Shown here in pieces: positions 11,582-23,400 of a DNA stretch of 64,000 nt. Source of the stretch: Perilla frutescens (taxonomy: Eukaryota; Streptophyta; Magnoliopsida; Lamiales; Lamiaceae); the NCBI GenBank assembly GCA_026008535.1, contig BRKX01000003.1:58615001-58679000 (forward strand), in the 5' to 3' direction. How positions within the stretch are numbered: the first letter of the stretch is position 1; each line of letters starts with the position of its first letter. Made by a program: the position numbers and the translations under genes. Below the pieces are notes generated by a model. That model did not search any database. It was not told where the DNA came from and was given only the letters and a program-made list of their open reading frames with translations.

Positions 11582-12988
11582 TGATAAACATGGTTTTTAC
11601 ATGCATTTGAGGAGTTGTATGGTTCATATTCGAAGATTAATGCATGCGTTTGTTGAGTTTCTATACTAGTTTCGAATTTCCGTGTGCTATTTGATATTTT
11701 GGTGTTTCTTGTTTAAGTTTGAGCTGAATTTGAGATTTATCCAAGATCCAATTTAATGAGGAAAGTTTCTAAAAAGATAGAGGATCAAGAGAGGGTCGCA
11801 ACGCAACTTGAATCAGGTCAATCGGACGAGAAATGAGGGAGAACGGAGCGAAACGGTGGAGGCGCGCGGAGCTGCTGACCAACCCGCCGACCGGCGAGTT
11901 GAGGCCGCCGACCGGCGGATTCCGGCAGAGAAATCCGCCGATCCAGCCGTCGGTCGGTGGGGCTTCACTTACGGGTCGGCGGGATCGACGTTTTTGGCCC
12001 CCGGGACGCATTTTCAACCCACGAACTCATCTTTTGGTCCGGATTTTTGATACCTAGTATATATAGGATTGTTATGGACGAATTTTAGAGACTTTATTCA
12101 TTATTTTTAGAGTTCCAAACTTAATTTACTTTCGAGGTTTGCTGTGAACATTCAAGAAAGAAGAATTCAAGTTTTATTCAACGAATCGTCATTCCGGTTT
12201 TTCTATTCTATTGCACATTTATTTTATATTAATGTTTATTGTTATTTCTATTATTTCTATGGTTTTAATTATGCGTGAGTAGTCCTTTTATTAATTTTAG
12301 GGTTTGCAAAGCATGTGGAATCTATGTATTTAATTTAATCTTGTTATTTTTCCCTTTCGATTATTGTGTTCAAATGTTCAAGAGCTTTTGATTTCATGCT
12401 TAATTACTGATCACAATTGATGCATGCTAGCTAGTTAATATGAGTCCTGGCGGAGATAATTAATTAGTGCGATTAATTGAATAATTTGATACACGTTCTA
12501 AGGAATCTGTATGGGAATTTAAATCTGTGGTTCTATCGGGAGTTAGTATATTAACCTAGAGACGAAAGTAATAGGTTGTTTGTTAATCTGCTTCTACCTT
12601 GAGACCTGGCGGAGATAGGTAGATATATTTCTGATTCCTCACCTTTAATCGGATTAAAATTGGGAAAGATTAGGATTAAATTGAATCATAGTGGATACAT
12701 GTGTGCTGCATTCCCTAGGATTAGTATTTCATTAATTGATTGAGTTTGATTATTTGCTTAGTTTATTTCCTTGCGTTTATTTGGTTCTCGTTATTTTCTA
12801 TTATTTCATTTAAATTTGTGCTTAGTTTTAGTAAACCCATAAATTGATAGCCTGGAGAATAGAGAGTTGTTAGCTTAGTACTCAGTATTATCAAATATTC
12901 AGTCTCTGTGGATACGATACTCAATTCGCTTGCTATATTGCATTGTCCTGTGTTAGTTGCAGTTTAGTGCATAATAAATAGTGCATCA
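11582..12988 (+). repeat. 5' LTR of the Athila-type element
   Basis: The 1407-bp LTR begins TGATAAACATGG and ends GTGCATCA. It contains a GC-rich block (about 11860-12005) with repeated CCGACCGGCGG words and a TATATATA box at about 12057-12064, the probable transcription start region. It pairs with 16974-18388. Confidence 0.9.
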
Positions 12989-12994
12989 ACTTTT

Positions 12995-13012
12995 TGGCGC
13001 CGTTGCCGGGGA
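12995..13012 (+). promoter_or_regulatory. Primer-binding site, tRNA-Asp
   Basis: TGGCGCCGTTGCCGGGGA lies six bases after the 5' LTR and is complementary to the 3' end of plant tRNA-Asp, the primer used by Athila-lineage elements. Confidence 0.85.
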
Positions 13013-13072
13013 CTAAATTTGATTTTTATTCTAATATTATTACTGACAAGGATCTATTACTTCATGTAGTTT

Positions 13073-15454
13073 ATGATAACAAGGTCTACGCAACCATACG
13101 TAGACCCTGTTTCCAATTCTCATGATCGAGCTCATAGACAGAGGAACAAGGAGAAAAGAAAGAAAGCAAAGGAGATGGCTGAGAACGTTGGGAACATGGA
13201 GGCGTTGGCTAGACGTCTGCAAGTGATGGAGCAGAGTCTTGCTCAATAGACGGAGCCTGAACTGGAAGCAGCACCTCTAAATATGCTGTATCGGGCTCCA
13301 ACTGACAGATACTTAGGCGCCGGATGGGGTGGCGGCATCGCCGTGAATAATTTTGAGCTCCGTCCTACTCTGATTAACATGGTGGCTACCCAACAGTTTG
13401 GCGGATGGGCTACGGAGAATCCAAATGCTCATCTGGATGCATTTTTAGATATATGCGACACCATCAAGATGAACGGTGTCAGTGACGACATCATTCGCAT
13501 GAGGATGTTCGTATTTTCTCTGAAGGATCGAGCCAAAGAATGGTTCAAAAGCTTGGACAAGGCGTCCATTACTACATGGGACCAGATGTGCCAAACGTTC
13601 CTTGCCAAGTACTTTCCTCCATCAAAGGCGCAGAAAATCATTGCGGACATCACTCATTTCACTCAGATGGGGGATGAGTCCATTTATGAGACCTGGGAGA
13701 GATACAGAGATTTGCTGCGGTCTTGTCCACAGCATGGATTCAGCACAAATCAACAAGTCGCACACTTCTATAGTGGCTTGACGATCAATACAAAGAGATT
13801 GGTGGACGCCTCCGCTGGAGGATGTTTGATAAATCGCACTGCAGCTGAAGCACTGCGGATTATTGAGGAGATGGTGGCTACCAGTTATCAGTGGCCGATC
13901 GAGAGACGAGAAACAAGGCCAGCAGCTGCAGTGGCCGATGTTGACGTGGATGAGTTGAGGGCTGAAGTTGACCTGCTAAAGAAGCAAATGCTCGAGAAGC
14001 AGCGAGTACAAATGGAAGTGAATGCCATTCAGCTGAAAGGACCGCATGAATTCCAGAACAACAATCCGGCATATCATCCAAGCAATAGGAATCACTTGAA
14101 CTTTTCTTATGCGAATCCCAACAATGCCTTGCAATCTCCCGGTTTTATTGCTCCTGCTGCAGCCCCCGCTGAGCTAAAGAAGCCATCACTGGAAGACATG
14201 GTGGCACAGTTGATTTCTAATCAAAACACATTCATCGGGACCACCAGCACAAAGATTACGCAAATTGAAGGGACCGTGAGCACCTTATCAAAGCAATTGA
14301 ATATGCTGGAAGTCCAAGTGAGCCAACTGGCAAACCAAGTGGCAACTCAACACAAGCCGGGACAATTTCCAAGCCACACTGAAGTTAACCCGAATGCGTA
14401 CTGCAATGCCATTCAAGTGATGTATGGCAAGACAGAGAGCACTAAAACCGTATGCGCACCAACTGCAGCTCCAAAGGTGGCACCACCTGTGTCCCTTCCT
14501 CCTCCTCCAAATTCTGCTGCTGATCATCTGTTCGACATCTTCAAGAAGGTACACATCAATATCCCTCTTCTTGATACTTTACGAAGTTTACCTGGTGGAG
14601 TTAAAATCTTGAAAGAGGCCGTCGCGAGAAAGAAGAAGGTGGAGACTGTCGAGATGGTTCATCTGGTGGAAGAGTGTAGTGATTGGCTGCAGAAGAAGCT
14701 ACCATTGAAGATGGCAGATCCGGGCAGCTTCACTATTCCTGTGAAGATTGGGAGATCTTATTTTGAGAGAGTGCTATGCGATTCTGGAGCTAGCATTAAC
14801 TTGATGTCTCTCACTGTGTACAAGAGACTACAATTGGGAGCTTTGAAAGAGATTAATATGAGAGTCCAGATGGCCGATAGATTATATGCCAAGCCACGAG
14901 GTGTTATCGAAGATGTTCTTGTCAAAGTTGTAAATTTGGTGTTTTCTGCTGATTTTGTGGTGTTGGATAAGCCCGAAGACCCCAAGATGCCTCTAATCTT
15001 GGGGAGACCTTTTCTAGCAACCTGTGAAGCGGAGTTGGACATGAAGAGATGCACGATGACTTTGGGGATTAATAGAGAATGAGTTATTATTTGAAATCCT
15101 CCACCAAAGGATATCCCGCAGTGTGATAATGTGAGTTTGGCCCATAGCTTCATGAATGATCTGACTGACAAGCCGGAAGAGAAGCCAGTGATGAAGGCCC
15201 CAAAGATATCTATTCCTGCAGCTCCAAAACCACAGTTATCTGAGATGTGCATGGTTTTACAAGACGATGGAGGATTTTCTGCAGCTCTAGCTCCAAAGAA
15301 GATGAGAGTTAAATTTCGGGTCTTCCGGAAGAAGAATGTGAGAGGAGTTGTGCTCGTTGCAGTGGCACCGGAGAATCCAACAATGGCAGTGGATAGCAGT
15401 CCTCGAAAGGGACGATCCTTCTGTTGGTTGGAGTGTTGTTTTCGACCTCGTTGA
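13073..15454 (+). pseudogene. Athila-type gag-protease reading frame with in-frame stops
   Basis: The frame starts at ATG 13073 (MITRSTQPYVDPV) and keeps phase to 15454, interrupted by TAG at 13247-13249 and TGA at 15080-15082 and 15092-15094. The longest open part, 13283-15082, codes for 599 residues. Its first half is the retrotransposon gag core (GGWATENPNAHLDAFLD, AKEWFKSL, TTWDQMCQTFLAKYFPP). A coiled-coil-like stretch follows, then an aspartic protease with the active-site motif CDSGASINLMS and the flap-side LILGRPFLAT. A CCHC zinc knuckle is not seen. Reverse transcriptase, which should follow the protease, is missing. The stops make it inactive unless read through. Confidence 0.85.
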
Positions 15455-16960
15455 CTGCTGAGGTATCGTCTAGCTAAAGACGTTAAATAAAGCACTTGAT
15501 GGGAGGTAACCCATTATTTTACTTACTTTGTTTTTCTTTATTTTCTTTTGTTTTGTGTTTTGTTTTCGTATTCTAACATGTAGGAAGGCATTTTGGAGCC
15601 CAAAGCTAAAGAAATTATCCATGTCGGTTTCAAGGTTCTTTTCTCCATGTTTGTATGCGGTGAGTTCGTTTCAAACACATCTTTATTTGGTTCCCTCCAA
15701 ACATATTCTCTTTGCAGTTGAATAAGTTTGGGGGAGGGGGATGAATATGATATGTTTGGCACGTGTTTTTTATTTAATTCTTAGCGTCTGTTTGTTTTTG
15801 TGTGTTTTTGTTGTTGAGAGTCATGTCTTGGTGAACTCGTGAAATGCTAATGATGAAAAGGAGCGTTGTTTTGAGAAATATTGCATGAATTTGATGGATC
15901 TTTACTTGTTTGAATTGATGTACTCGAAATTGAAGTAAATGAAGCATGAATAGTCCTGTGAGATTTTTGAGCCTTAATTGTATATCAATGCACAGTTTGA
16001 TTTCCTTCATGAGTGTTTGTCATGCATGCTTTGGTGTGTCTAGAACTTGCCATGGTTTCTATTCAAATAATCTCGATTATGTGTAGAATTTACAAGTGAT
16101 TTGAGGCCATCTTTTCATAGCCACATTAATTCCTAAACACTAACCGAAAAATCGACTTTGTTAGCCAATTTGAGCCATAATTGCCTTTTGTTCATGAACT
16201 TGGATGATAGGGGGTTCGGAAGGTGAATAAGGGTATCTTGTTGTGGAAAATAGTGTTTTTTGTGGGGAAAGAATGGAGATGTTGAAATTGTGGTGGAAAA
16301 GATTCTCATAAGCTCGATATGAAAAAAAAAAGAAAAAAAAGAGAAAAAAACATAAGAAAAAAATTGTGTGGAAGAGAAAAAAAATGCCAAATATTGAAAG
16401 GTAGCAATTGAGAATGTTTGCTATTTGTTGGCTTGTTTGTATTTTTGTTGTTGAGATGAGCATAAGAGAAGAATGTTTTGAAGTGTAAGGAAGTTGGAAA
16501 GAGTGGAAGATGGATTTTGGATCCATACTTGTGGTTGAGTTGAAAAAAGTTCTGAGTGTGTAGAATTTTCAAGTCACTTAGCCAAATTTCCTAACCTTAA
16601 CCAATGTCCCGACATTACATCCTAAATTAAAGACCTCATTGATCTTTATTCTTCTATGATTGAGCATGAGTGCTTTAGACAATTGGCAAGCCTATGGGTA
16701 ACACTTTTGTATTGCATTTGATTCGATGATCGTTATTTGATACACTTATGAGATGAGCGATACACAGATCGGTGAGGTTCATGCTTTGTTTATGGATATT
16801 AATTGTGCTGAGATTTGGATGAGTTGATGGATGTTGAATTTATGCAATTAAAATTATTTTGAGCATGTTCGTGAAGTATTTATGATCGAGTTTACTTGTT
16901 CTCCTCCATGTTTATATTTTCTTAATATTCTTCTTATTGTTCGAGGACGAACAATGGTTC
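15455..16960 (+). other. Non-coding 3' region of the Athila-type element
   Basis: It holds the motif GGGAGGTAACCCATTA (about 15500-15515), a second purine tract AAGTTTGGGGGAGGGGG near 15726-15742, T-rich and A-rich runs, and no long open frame. Athila elements carry a similar spacer or env-like region here; no env-like frame is present. Confidence 0.7.
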
Positions 16961-16973
16961 AAGTTTGGGGGAT
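16961..16973 (+). promoter_or_regulatory. Polypurine tract
   Basis: AAGTTTGGGGGAT abuts the 3' LTR start at 16974 and would prime plus-strand synthesis. Confidence 0.8.
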
Positions 16974-18388
16974 TGATAAACATGGTTTTTACATGCATTT
17001 GAGGAGTTGTATGGTTCATATTCAAAGATTAATGCATGCGTTTGTTGAGTTTTTATACTAGTTTCGAGTTTCAGTGTGCTATTTGATGTTTTGGTGTTTC
17101 TTGTTCAAGTTTGAGCTGAATTTGAGATTTATCCAAGATCCAATTTAATGAGGAAAGTTTCTAGAAAGATAGAAGATCAAAAGAGGGTCGCAACGCAACT
17201 TGAATCGGGTCAATCGGATGAGAAACGAGGGAGAACGGAGCGAAACGATGGAGGCGCGCGGAGCTACCGACCAATCCGCCGACCGACGGGTTGAGGCTGC
17301 CGACCGGCGGATTCCGGCAGAGAATCCGCCGATCTGCGGGTCCTGGCCGCCGGTCGGCGGGGCTTCACTTACGGGTCGGCAGGATCGACGTTTTTGGCCC
17401 CTGGGACGCGTTTTCGGCCCACGAACTCATCTTTTGGCACGAATTTTTGATACCTAGTATATATAGGATTGTTATGGACGAATTTTAGAGACTTTATTCA
17501 TTATTTTTAGAGTTCCAAACTTAATTTACTTTCGAGATTTGCTGTGAACATTCAAGAAAGAAGAATTCAAGTTTTATTCAACGAATCGTCATTCCGGTTT
17601 TTCTATTTTATTGCACATTTATTTTATGTCAATGTTTATTGTTATTTCTATTATTTCTATGGTTTTTATTATGCATGAGTAGTCCTTTTATTAATTCTAG
17701 GGTTTGCAAAGCATGTGGAATCTATGTATTTAATTTAATCTTGTTATTTTTTCCTTCCGATTATTGTGTTCAAATGTTCAAGAGCTTTTGATTTCATGCT
17801 TAATTACTGATCACAATTGATGCATGCTAGCTAGTTAATTTGAGTCCTGGCGGAGATAATTAATTAGTGAGATTAATTGAATAATTTTATACACGTTCTA
17901 AGGAATCTGTATGGGAATTTAAATCTGTGGTTCTATCGGGAGTTAGTATATTAATCTAGAGACGAAAGTAATAGGTTGTTTGTTAATCTGCTTCTACCTT
18001 GAGACCTGGCGGAGATAGGTAGATATATTTCTGATTTCTCACCTTTAATCGGATTAAAATTGGGAAAGATTAGGATTAAATTGAATCATAGTGGATACAT
18101 GTGTGTTGCATTCCCTAGGATTAGTATTTCATTAATTGATTGAGTTTGATTATTTACTTAGTTTATTTCCTTGCGTTTATTTGGTTCTCGTTATTTTCTA
18201 TTATTTCATTTAAATTTGTGCTTAGTTTTAGTAAACCCATAAATTGATAGCCTGGATAATAGAGAGTTGTTAGCTTAGTACTCAGTATTATCAAATATTC
18301 TGTCCCTATGGATACGATACTCGATTCGCTTGCTATATTGCATTTTCCTGTGTTAGTTGCAGTTTAGTGCATAATAAATAATGCATCA
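16974..18388 (+). repeat. 3' LTR of the Athila-type element
   Basis: The 1415-bp LTR aligns end to end with 11582-12988. It carries slightly more sequence in the GC-rich block and scattered substitutions, and ends ATGCATCA directly before the TGCAT target duplication. Confidence 0.9.
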
Positions 18389-19196
18389 TGCATTTGAAGG
18401 GGTTAGTTTATTAATTTATTTATCTTTTCAAACATTATATTTTTACTTTTTTATTAGCTAATATTTTTGCAAATTGTTTGTTGTAGATCCATACAAAAAA
18501 AAGAATAGACTTGGTACAAAGTTAGTCAATAATCTTGTGTTTGTTCAATACAATACAAGATTATTGAACAAACAAAAGAAAGAAAAAGATAAAAGTGGAC
18601 CAAGTGATGCGGTCCATGTGGACATGCTTATGTCCAATGATTCAAGTCATGTGCAAGGGTGGGTTGTTGATGGAGTTGATGATGATGTCGAGGATGGTGA
18701 TTTTGAGACCATAAGAGACCTATATAATGATGATTTTGAGTCCGAGAATGAGGAAATTGATTTGGTTAATGATGTTGGAGATTAATAGGATGGTTTTTAA
18801 TTTTTTATCGTATTATGTTATGGAATATGTTTGCTCTTGATATGTTTGTTTTATTTTGGATCTTGGATGATTTATGTTTGTTTTATTTTGGATCTTGGAT
18901 GATTTATGTTTGTTTTATTTTGGCTCTTGATGTTATGTTAATGTACTTTGAATAATTGATCTTGATATGTTTGTTTTATTTTGGATTTTAGATGATTTAA
19001 ACTTTAATTGATATTATTTAGAATGTTAAAATTTATGAATTTATATATGGAATTTTCTTATATTTGTTAAGAAATATATAAAATAATAAAATAAAAAATA
19101 TGTCTAAAATCCGCCTAGGCCCTGCCTAGGCGCTCTAGGTGCTAGCCATCGGCCGCCTGACTAGCGCCTAGCGCCTTCTGCAACCATGCTTCTATC

Positions 19197-20060
19197 ATTT
19201 GAGTCGACGTCTTCAGGCTAAAGTTTCCAATCGAAGTTATGAATCATGGTAGCTAACATGAGATGTAACATCAAGTGTGCACGTGGCATCTGGGGGCACA
19301 TTTTTCGTCCCGACCGAAAGGGAGAAACTCGAGAAATCATGACCGTTAATGTAGTCTATGTTGCTGTCTAAAATCAAACGAATCCGTACTCGATCGACCA
19401 TTAATACAAGATCTCAATTTGACAATATGAATCGTATCCTAGTTATAAAGCGTTACTTATATGGACTCAGTTTTATCAATAGAAAATATAATAACTTAAC
19501 TAAACAATTGAATTTAATTACAAGACCTTAATTTGAATGTCATCGTCAATTCTGTATATATAAATTGTGTACAATTTCTTGGACTAAATGAAATGCCAAT
19601 GTCAACATATCTAGATCCTATATATATACCTCTTGAGTAGCTTGAATCCAAACTCCATAAAATTCGTATTTAGCATGCCAAAATTATAGACCCTAGCTAC
19701 TAAAAATTATGATGCATCATTTTTTTATTTATTTTTTTGAAAAATAGTTTTTAAATAGACAGAAAATAAAATGGACTTTAATGACAATTAATTGTTTGGC
19801 TGCTCTCTATATAGAACCGTGTATCTCACGGCCGTGTCCAAAACTAATGTTACTTTTTCTTTTTCTTTTTTCGTCATAAGAATGACGATATCTGATTAAT
19901 GCATGTGGAATTTCAATATCTTGAATTATAGACATCTTTTCTGCTTCCATAATGAAACCAGTAACCACCTATATAGTCTAGTTCAGAAAATATTTAACTT
20001 GTTGCAAAATTCTGTTCCAAATCTGAATGAAAAAAATATTAATATAAAGTACACGGCAAA
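19197..20060. other. AT-rich spacer
   Basis: No gene, RNA gene or transposon terminus is recognisable between the hAT element and the MITE at 20061. Confidence 0.5.
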
Positions 20061-20612
20061 CACTTCCATGCAACGGATGTAAATAACACTATTTCAGACG
20101 GGTCGGGTCAAACCCGCGCTTTGACCCGGTCAACGCGGGTCAACCCGCAAAAAAGTAGAAAAAAAGGGTTAAATGAGTATCAACCATCTCACTAAAAAGT
20201 ATCACCACAAATTCAAAAAGTATCATCTGTATCATTAAAAAGTAAGGGGTCTGCTAGTTATTTTATGCTTGTTTATGTAGTTCAAATTGTGATTTTTGGG
20301 GGTGTTTTTAGGGGTTTATTATTTATTTTTTAGGATTTTTGGGGGGGTGTTTTTAGGGGTTTATTTTTTTTTTAGGGGTTTTGGGGGGGGGGGGGGTTTA
20401 GGGGTTTATTTTGTTTTTTTAGGGTTTTTGGGGGTGTTTTTAGGGGTTTATTTTGTTTTTTAGGGTTTTTTTGGGGGTGTTTTTAGGGGTTTATTTTTTT
20501 TTTTAGGGTTTTTTGGGGGGGTGTTTTTAGGGGTTTATTTTGTGTTTTTTAGGGTTTTTTTTGGATTAAATCGGATAAAAAAAATGAGAAAAAAAATCAA
20601 AAAACTGCCCAG

Positions 20613-20649
<37 letters not shown>

Positions 20650-20720
20650 GACGGGCGCGTGGGCGCGCGTGGACCCACGCGCCGTCTGAAATAGTGCTAT
20701 TTGCAGCACTGCTGCACCGA
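20061..20720. mobile_element. MITE-like element, family 1 copy 2 (inverted)
   Basis: Its left arm, CACTTCCATGCA followed by AAATAACACTATTTCAGACG and CGGGTCAAACCCGCGC, is the reverse complement of the right arm of 4127-4670. The right arm GTCTGAAATAGTGCTATTTG mirrors the left arm as an imperfect terminal repeat. Between them lie GTATCA words, a G-run minisatellite and a long A tract (about 20610-20647). No coding sequence is present; exact ends are good to a few bases. Confidence 0.65.
20283..20578 (+). repeat. G-run minisatellite (TTTAGGGGTTTATTTT / TTTTAGGGTTTTTGGGGG)
   Basis: About six to seven units of roughly 38-50 bp alternate a TTTAGGGG run with a TTAGGGTTTTTGGGGG run. Every unit has two or more G runs of three to many bases, including one of about fourteen, so the plus strand could form G-quadruplexes. 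The word TTTAGGG equals the plant telomere repeat but is not in tandem telomeric phase. Confidence 0.8.
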
Positions 20721-22150
20721 ATACCTTCTCGAAGTACACATATGTTGTAATGTGATTTTTTTCTCCCTAACTTATTGAAATCCTAATTTAACTATTTTAA
20801 CTGTGAGATACACCATATGCGAAAAAGAATCGTATAAAAAAAAATTAAATAAGGATGATATTTGACATAAGCAAGTACAACAATTAGAGCAGTATTTCAC
20901 AACTTTTAACAATGATCAATACCAATAATATCGGAGAAAATTCCGTTTTTGGTCCCATAGGACATGTTTGAGTCCGATTTTGGTTCTCATACTATTATTT
21001 TTGGTCTCATAGTACTTGAACTATCATTTTTTATCCCACCGTTACGGTTTCCGTCAAAAAAATTATCAATTTTGGTTCCAATTTGAGATCCATTTTGGTC
21101 CCAAATAAAAAAATTTCAGAAAATTTTTACAAGTTAATTGGAAGCAAAATTGAAATGATTTGGAGGGAAATTTAGATATAATTATTTTCAAACAAATAAA
21201 AATAATCATTGAAAATTCAGTTAAACAGAAAATCAAACCAAGCTAACCAATGAATTATGGTTTGATTTGGTTCGGTTATATATATTATTTTGGTTGGTTC
21301 AGTTTGAATTTTTTTAAAAAAAATTATTGGTTTTACTAGTTTAGCTCGGTTTTCCACCCGAACTAACCATTTGCACATCCCTATTTAAGAGACTTAGGGA
21401 TGAAAGAAATTTCATATAATATAGGTACCAAAACATATTATGTAAGACTTTAAGGGTCAAATTGTAATTTTTTTTATTGTTCTAGACTAGCATGCAACGT
21501 TCAAGATCACTATGGTAAATTTTGGTATTTCTTGAAAATATTAGGCTTGAATGCATATTTGAAATAAGATTTGAGGCATAGTAGTCATTTCAAAAGAAAT
21601 TATAGGGTATTAGATAATAGTTATGTAAAAGTTTTGAGGCTTAAATTGACTTACATGCACTCAATAGATAATAAACGATATATTAAATTTAGGTATAATT
21701 AATATTAGAATTATAAATCACAAATTATAAATACAATATATATATATATATATATATATTGGTTCGGTTTTAACCAAAATATTTCTTACTTAAACCGAAA
21801 CCGAACCAAATTACGTTTTGGTTTTAATATTCAAAACCAAACCAAAATTAAAGAAAAAATGGCCAAACCAACCGAACCAAGTAGCTCAGTTTGGTTCAAT
21901 TTTTTGGTTTTGGTTTAATCTTTTTAATATTATTAATTTTTTATTTATTTTACATTTTAAATTTTATTTTTTCATTTTTTAAAATTATATACTATTTTTT
22001 AATATTTTTTTATTTATCAATTACTAATTAATTACGAATATAATTAAATATTTTTAATATTTTTATTCATTTTACTTTTTAGATTTATTTTATTTTATAA
22101 TTTATAATTTTTTATTATTATATGTATTTTTTATTATTTTTTAAACACAG
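20721..22150. repeat. AT-rich repeat sequence with GGTTCGGTTT words
   Basis: From 20940 the TTTTGGTCCCA/TTGGTCTCAT words common in plant repeats appear. From about 21230 to 21910 GGTTCGGTT and its complement AACCGAACC recur on both sides of a TA microsatellite (about 21738-21761), giving weak foldback structure. 21910-22150 is almost pure A/T. No gene is seen. Confidence 0.5.
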
Positions 22151-23400
22151 TCCGGGAATACAACAGAAGATCAAGAAGTGGAATAGCATCTGTGGGCGCC
22201 GATTATACTGCATTCAACAGTAAGATTAGACCTTTAATCTTGTACTCAACCCGACACAACATAAGTTGTTTTTCGATTCTATCTTCTGCAGTTTTTGTAG
22301 TTTCGAAAATACAACCTTATGTGATAATTGAATTCGGTTTAATTAATTACATATGCATGCATAAAATTTGATATACATGAAGCTAGGATTAATGAGGAAC
22401 CAATTAGATCCTGCAGTGGTTCAATTCGAAAAAACCCCAACAACTGGTATCAGAGCCGGTATTGGCACTGATCTAGATTTAATCCTAGGATAAAATCGAT
22501 ATATATTGGTAGTGTCATTGTGTTGAACTAAGTTTGTTTTAGCGTGATATCTTCGACAATGTGTTCGAGGGTATGTTCTTGAAGTTATGTGTTGATTCCG
22601 TTGTGCAAACATGAAGAACAGTTGGCGAACTGTTCCCTCTGATGTTCCAGACATACCCCGGAACAGTCTTATTATGGCAGTTTGTCCATGTTTAGAAGAT
22701 CTTGTGCGGATCGTGTTTGGGAGGCCAAGATCTGTTCGTTTGACTGCCTTGTGGAGTAGATGTCGTGATAAATTTAACCCTCATACACAAGAAAAGCATC
22801 TACACCCATATAGAAAGATCACAAACCATAATTCACTTACCATGTTGATGACGATTGAAGATCAAGTTAATAAAGAAAAAGTGAAGCAATAAGAAGACCG
22901 ATTCTTTGCAGCAATTGGTGGGCGTCAAATTAGATTCTCTTAGAATATTATTTAAGTCATTTGGTTTGTGATATTTGTAATAACTAGAAGTTGTTCCCTA
23001 AATTGTTCAACGTGATAGGCTAGCATTGAGTGTTTTTGAGTGAAACACGTGAGGGATTTTGTTAATCCTTTTGTATGTAATCTCGAGAGAGATTGTAAGT
23101 TGAAGTCGTAGGTAGCTAGAGGGAGTCTAGTGTCACGGTTGTGAGGGGATCTCATAGCTTTCGTTCAGTGAAAGAGTTCGTGAAGAAGAACGTGCGACAT
23201 AAGGATGGAGTCTTGTATGTGTAAGTTCCTCAATACACTTCATGAAGGAGTAGTGAACGAATCTTCAAGTTTGGGCGAAGTCCCCCCAGAGTAGATTGAT
23301 TAACCGAACTAGGCTACCAATCTCATGCGTTCTTTTACTGCATGTCATTTACTATTCTTGTTTATGTTTCTGCCATATTAAAGAACACTTGCATGCAGTA
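22151..23400 (+). mobile_element. Ty1/copia-derived fragment with Met-tRNA primer-binding site
   Basis: TGGTATCAGAGCC at 22445-22457, two bases after a CCCCAACA that could end an LTR, is the initiator-Met primer-binding site of plant LTR elements. No gag or pol frame follows. From about 22966 the text TGTGATATTTG through AGTAGATTGATTAACCGAAC looks like a second copia-type LTR fragment, but it does not match the putative first LTR. It is therefore a scrambled or chimeric remnant. Confidence 0.45.

Larger units (their letters stand above)
11582..18388 (+). mobile_element. Athila-type LTR retrotransposon with gag-protease but no pol (TR-GAG-like)
   Basis: Two near-identical LTRs (11582-12988 and 16974-18388) start TGATAAACATGG and end TGCATCA. 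A perfect 5-bp target duplication TGCAT flanks the element (11577-11581 and 18389-18393). The primer-binding site for tRNA-Asp follows the 5' LTR and the purine tract AAGTTTGGGGGAT precedes the 3' LTR. Inside are gag and an aspartic protease, then directly the downstream sequence GGGAGGTAACCCA typical of the Athila 3' region. No reverse transcriptase, RNase H or integrase can be read, so it would need enzymes in trans. The LTRs differ by scattered substitutions and a small indel in their GC-rich block, so insertion is fairly recent. Confidence 0.88.
9889..18785 (+). pseudogene. hAT transposase (DUF659 and dimerisation domain), broken and split
   Basis: One frame runs 9889-11380, joins across a 90-bp intron (11381-11470, GT-AG, phase 1) to 11471-11581, and resumes beyond the nested LTR element at 18389, with a probable second intron ending in TTGTTGTAG at 18486. 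The DUF659 block contains TDGWSDRKRRIIMN and VIDNAANN; the C-terminal dimerisation motif is TTSSSGCERNWSAF, cut by the LTR insertion. An acidic tail ends near 18785. Two nonsense codons interrupt it: TAG at 10513-10515 and TAA at 10798-10800, both explicable as C-to-T changes of Gln codons. The N-terminal BED zinc finger is absent. A neat frame across the last splice cannot be formed, so that junction is uncertain. Confidence 0.85.
9693..19188 (+). mobile_element. hAT transposon, interrupted by an LTR retrotransposon
   Basis: The element begins CAGTGTTGTAAAAATCGG and ends in the imperfect inverse CCTTCTGCAACCATG, followed inward on both sides by repeated CCTAGGCG-type words. Perfect 8-bp direct repeats CTTCTATC flank it (9685-9692 and 19189-19196), the hAT signature. 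Without the nested 6.8-kb insertion it is about 2.7 kb. Its transposase is broken, so it is non-autonomous now. Insertion order is clear: hAT first, LTR element second. Confidence 0.9.

Noticed and set aside
11808..12057. Overlapping frames of 74-82 codons on both strands in the GC block
   Set aside because: They lie in the LTR and recur in the other LTR with changes; composition explains them.
14758..15495. 245-codon minus-strand frame
   Set aside because: It is antisense to the gag-protease frame, which has known motifs.
16133..16572. Phe-rich minus-strand frames of 85-121 codons
   Set aside because: They come from A/T-rich runs in the retroelement's non-coding 3' region.
20283..20578. 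Telomere or interstitial telomeric repeat
   Set aside because: TTTAGGG words are present but not in tandem telomeric phase; the unit is 38-50 bp.
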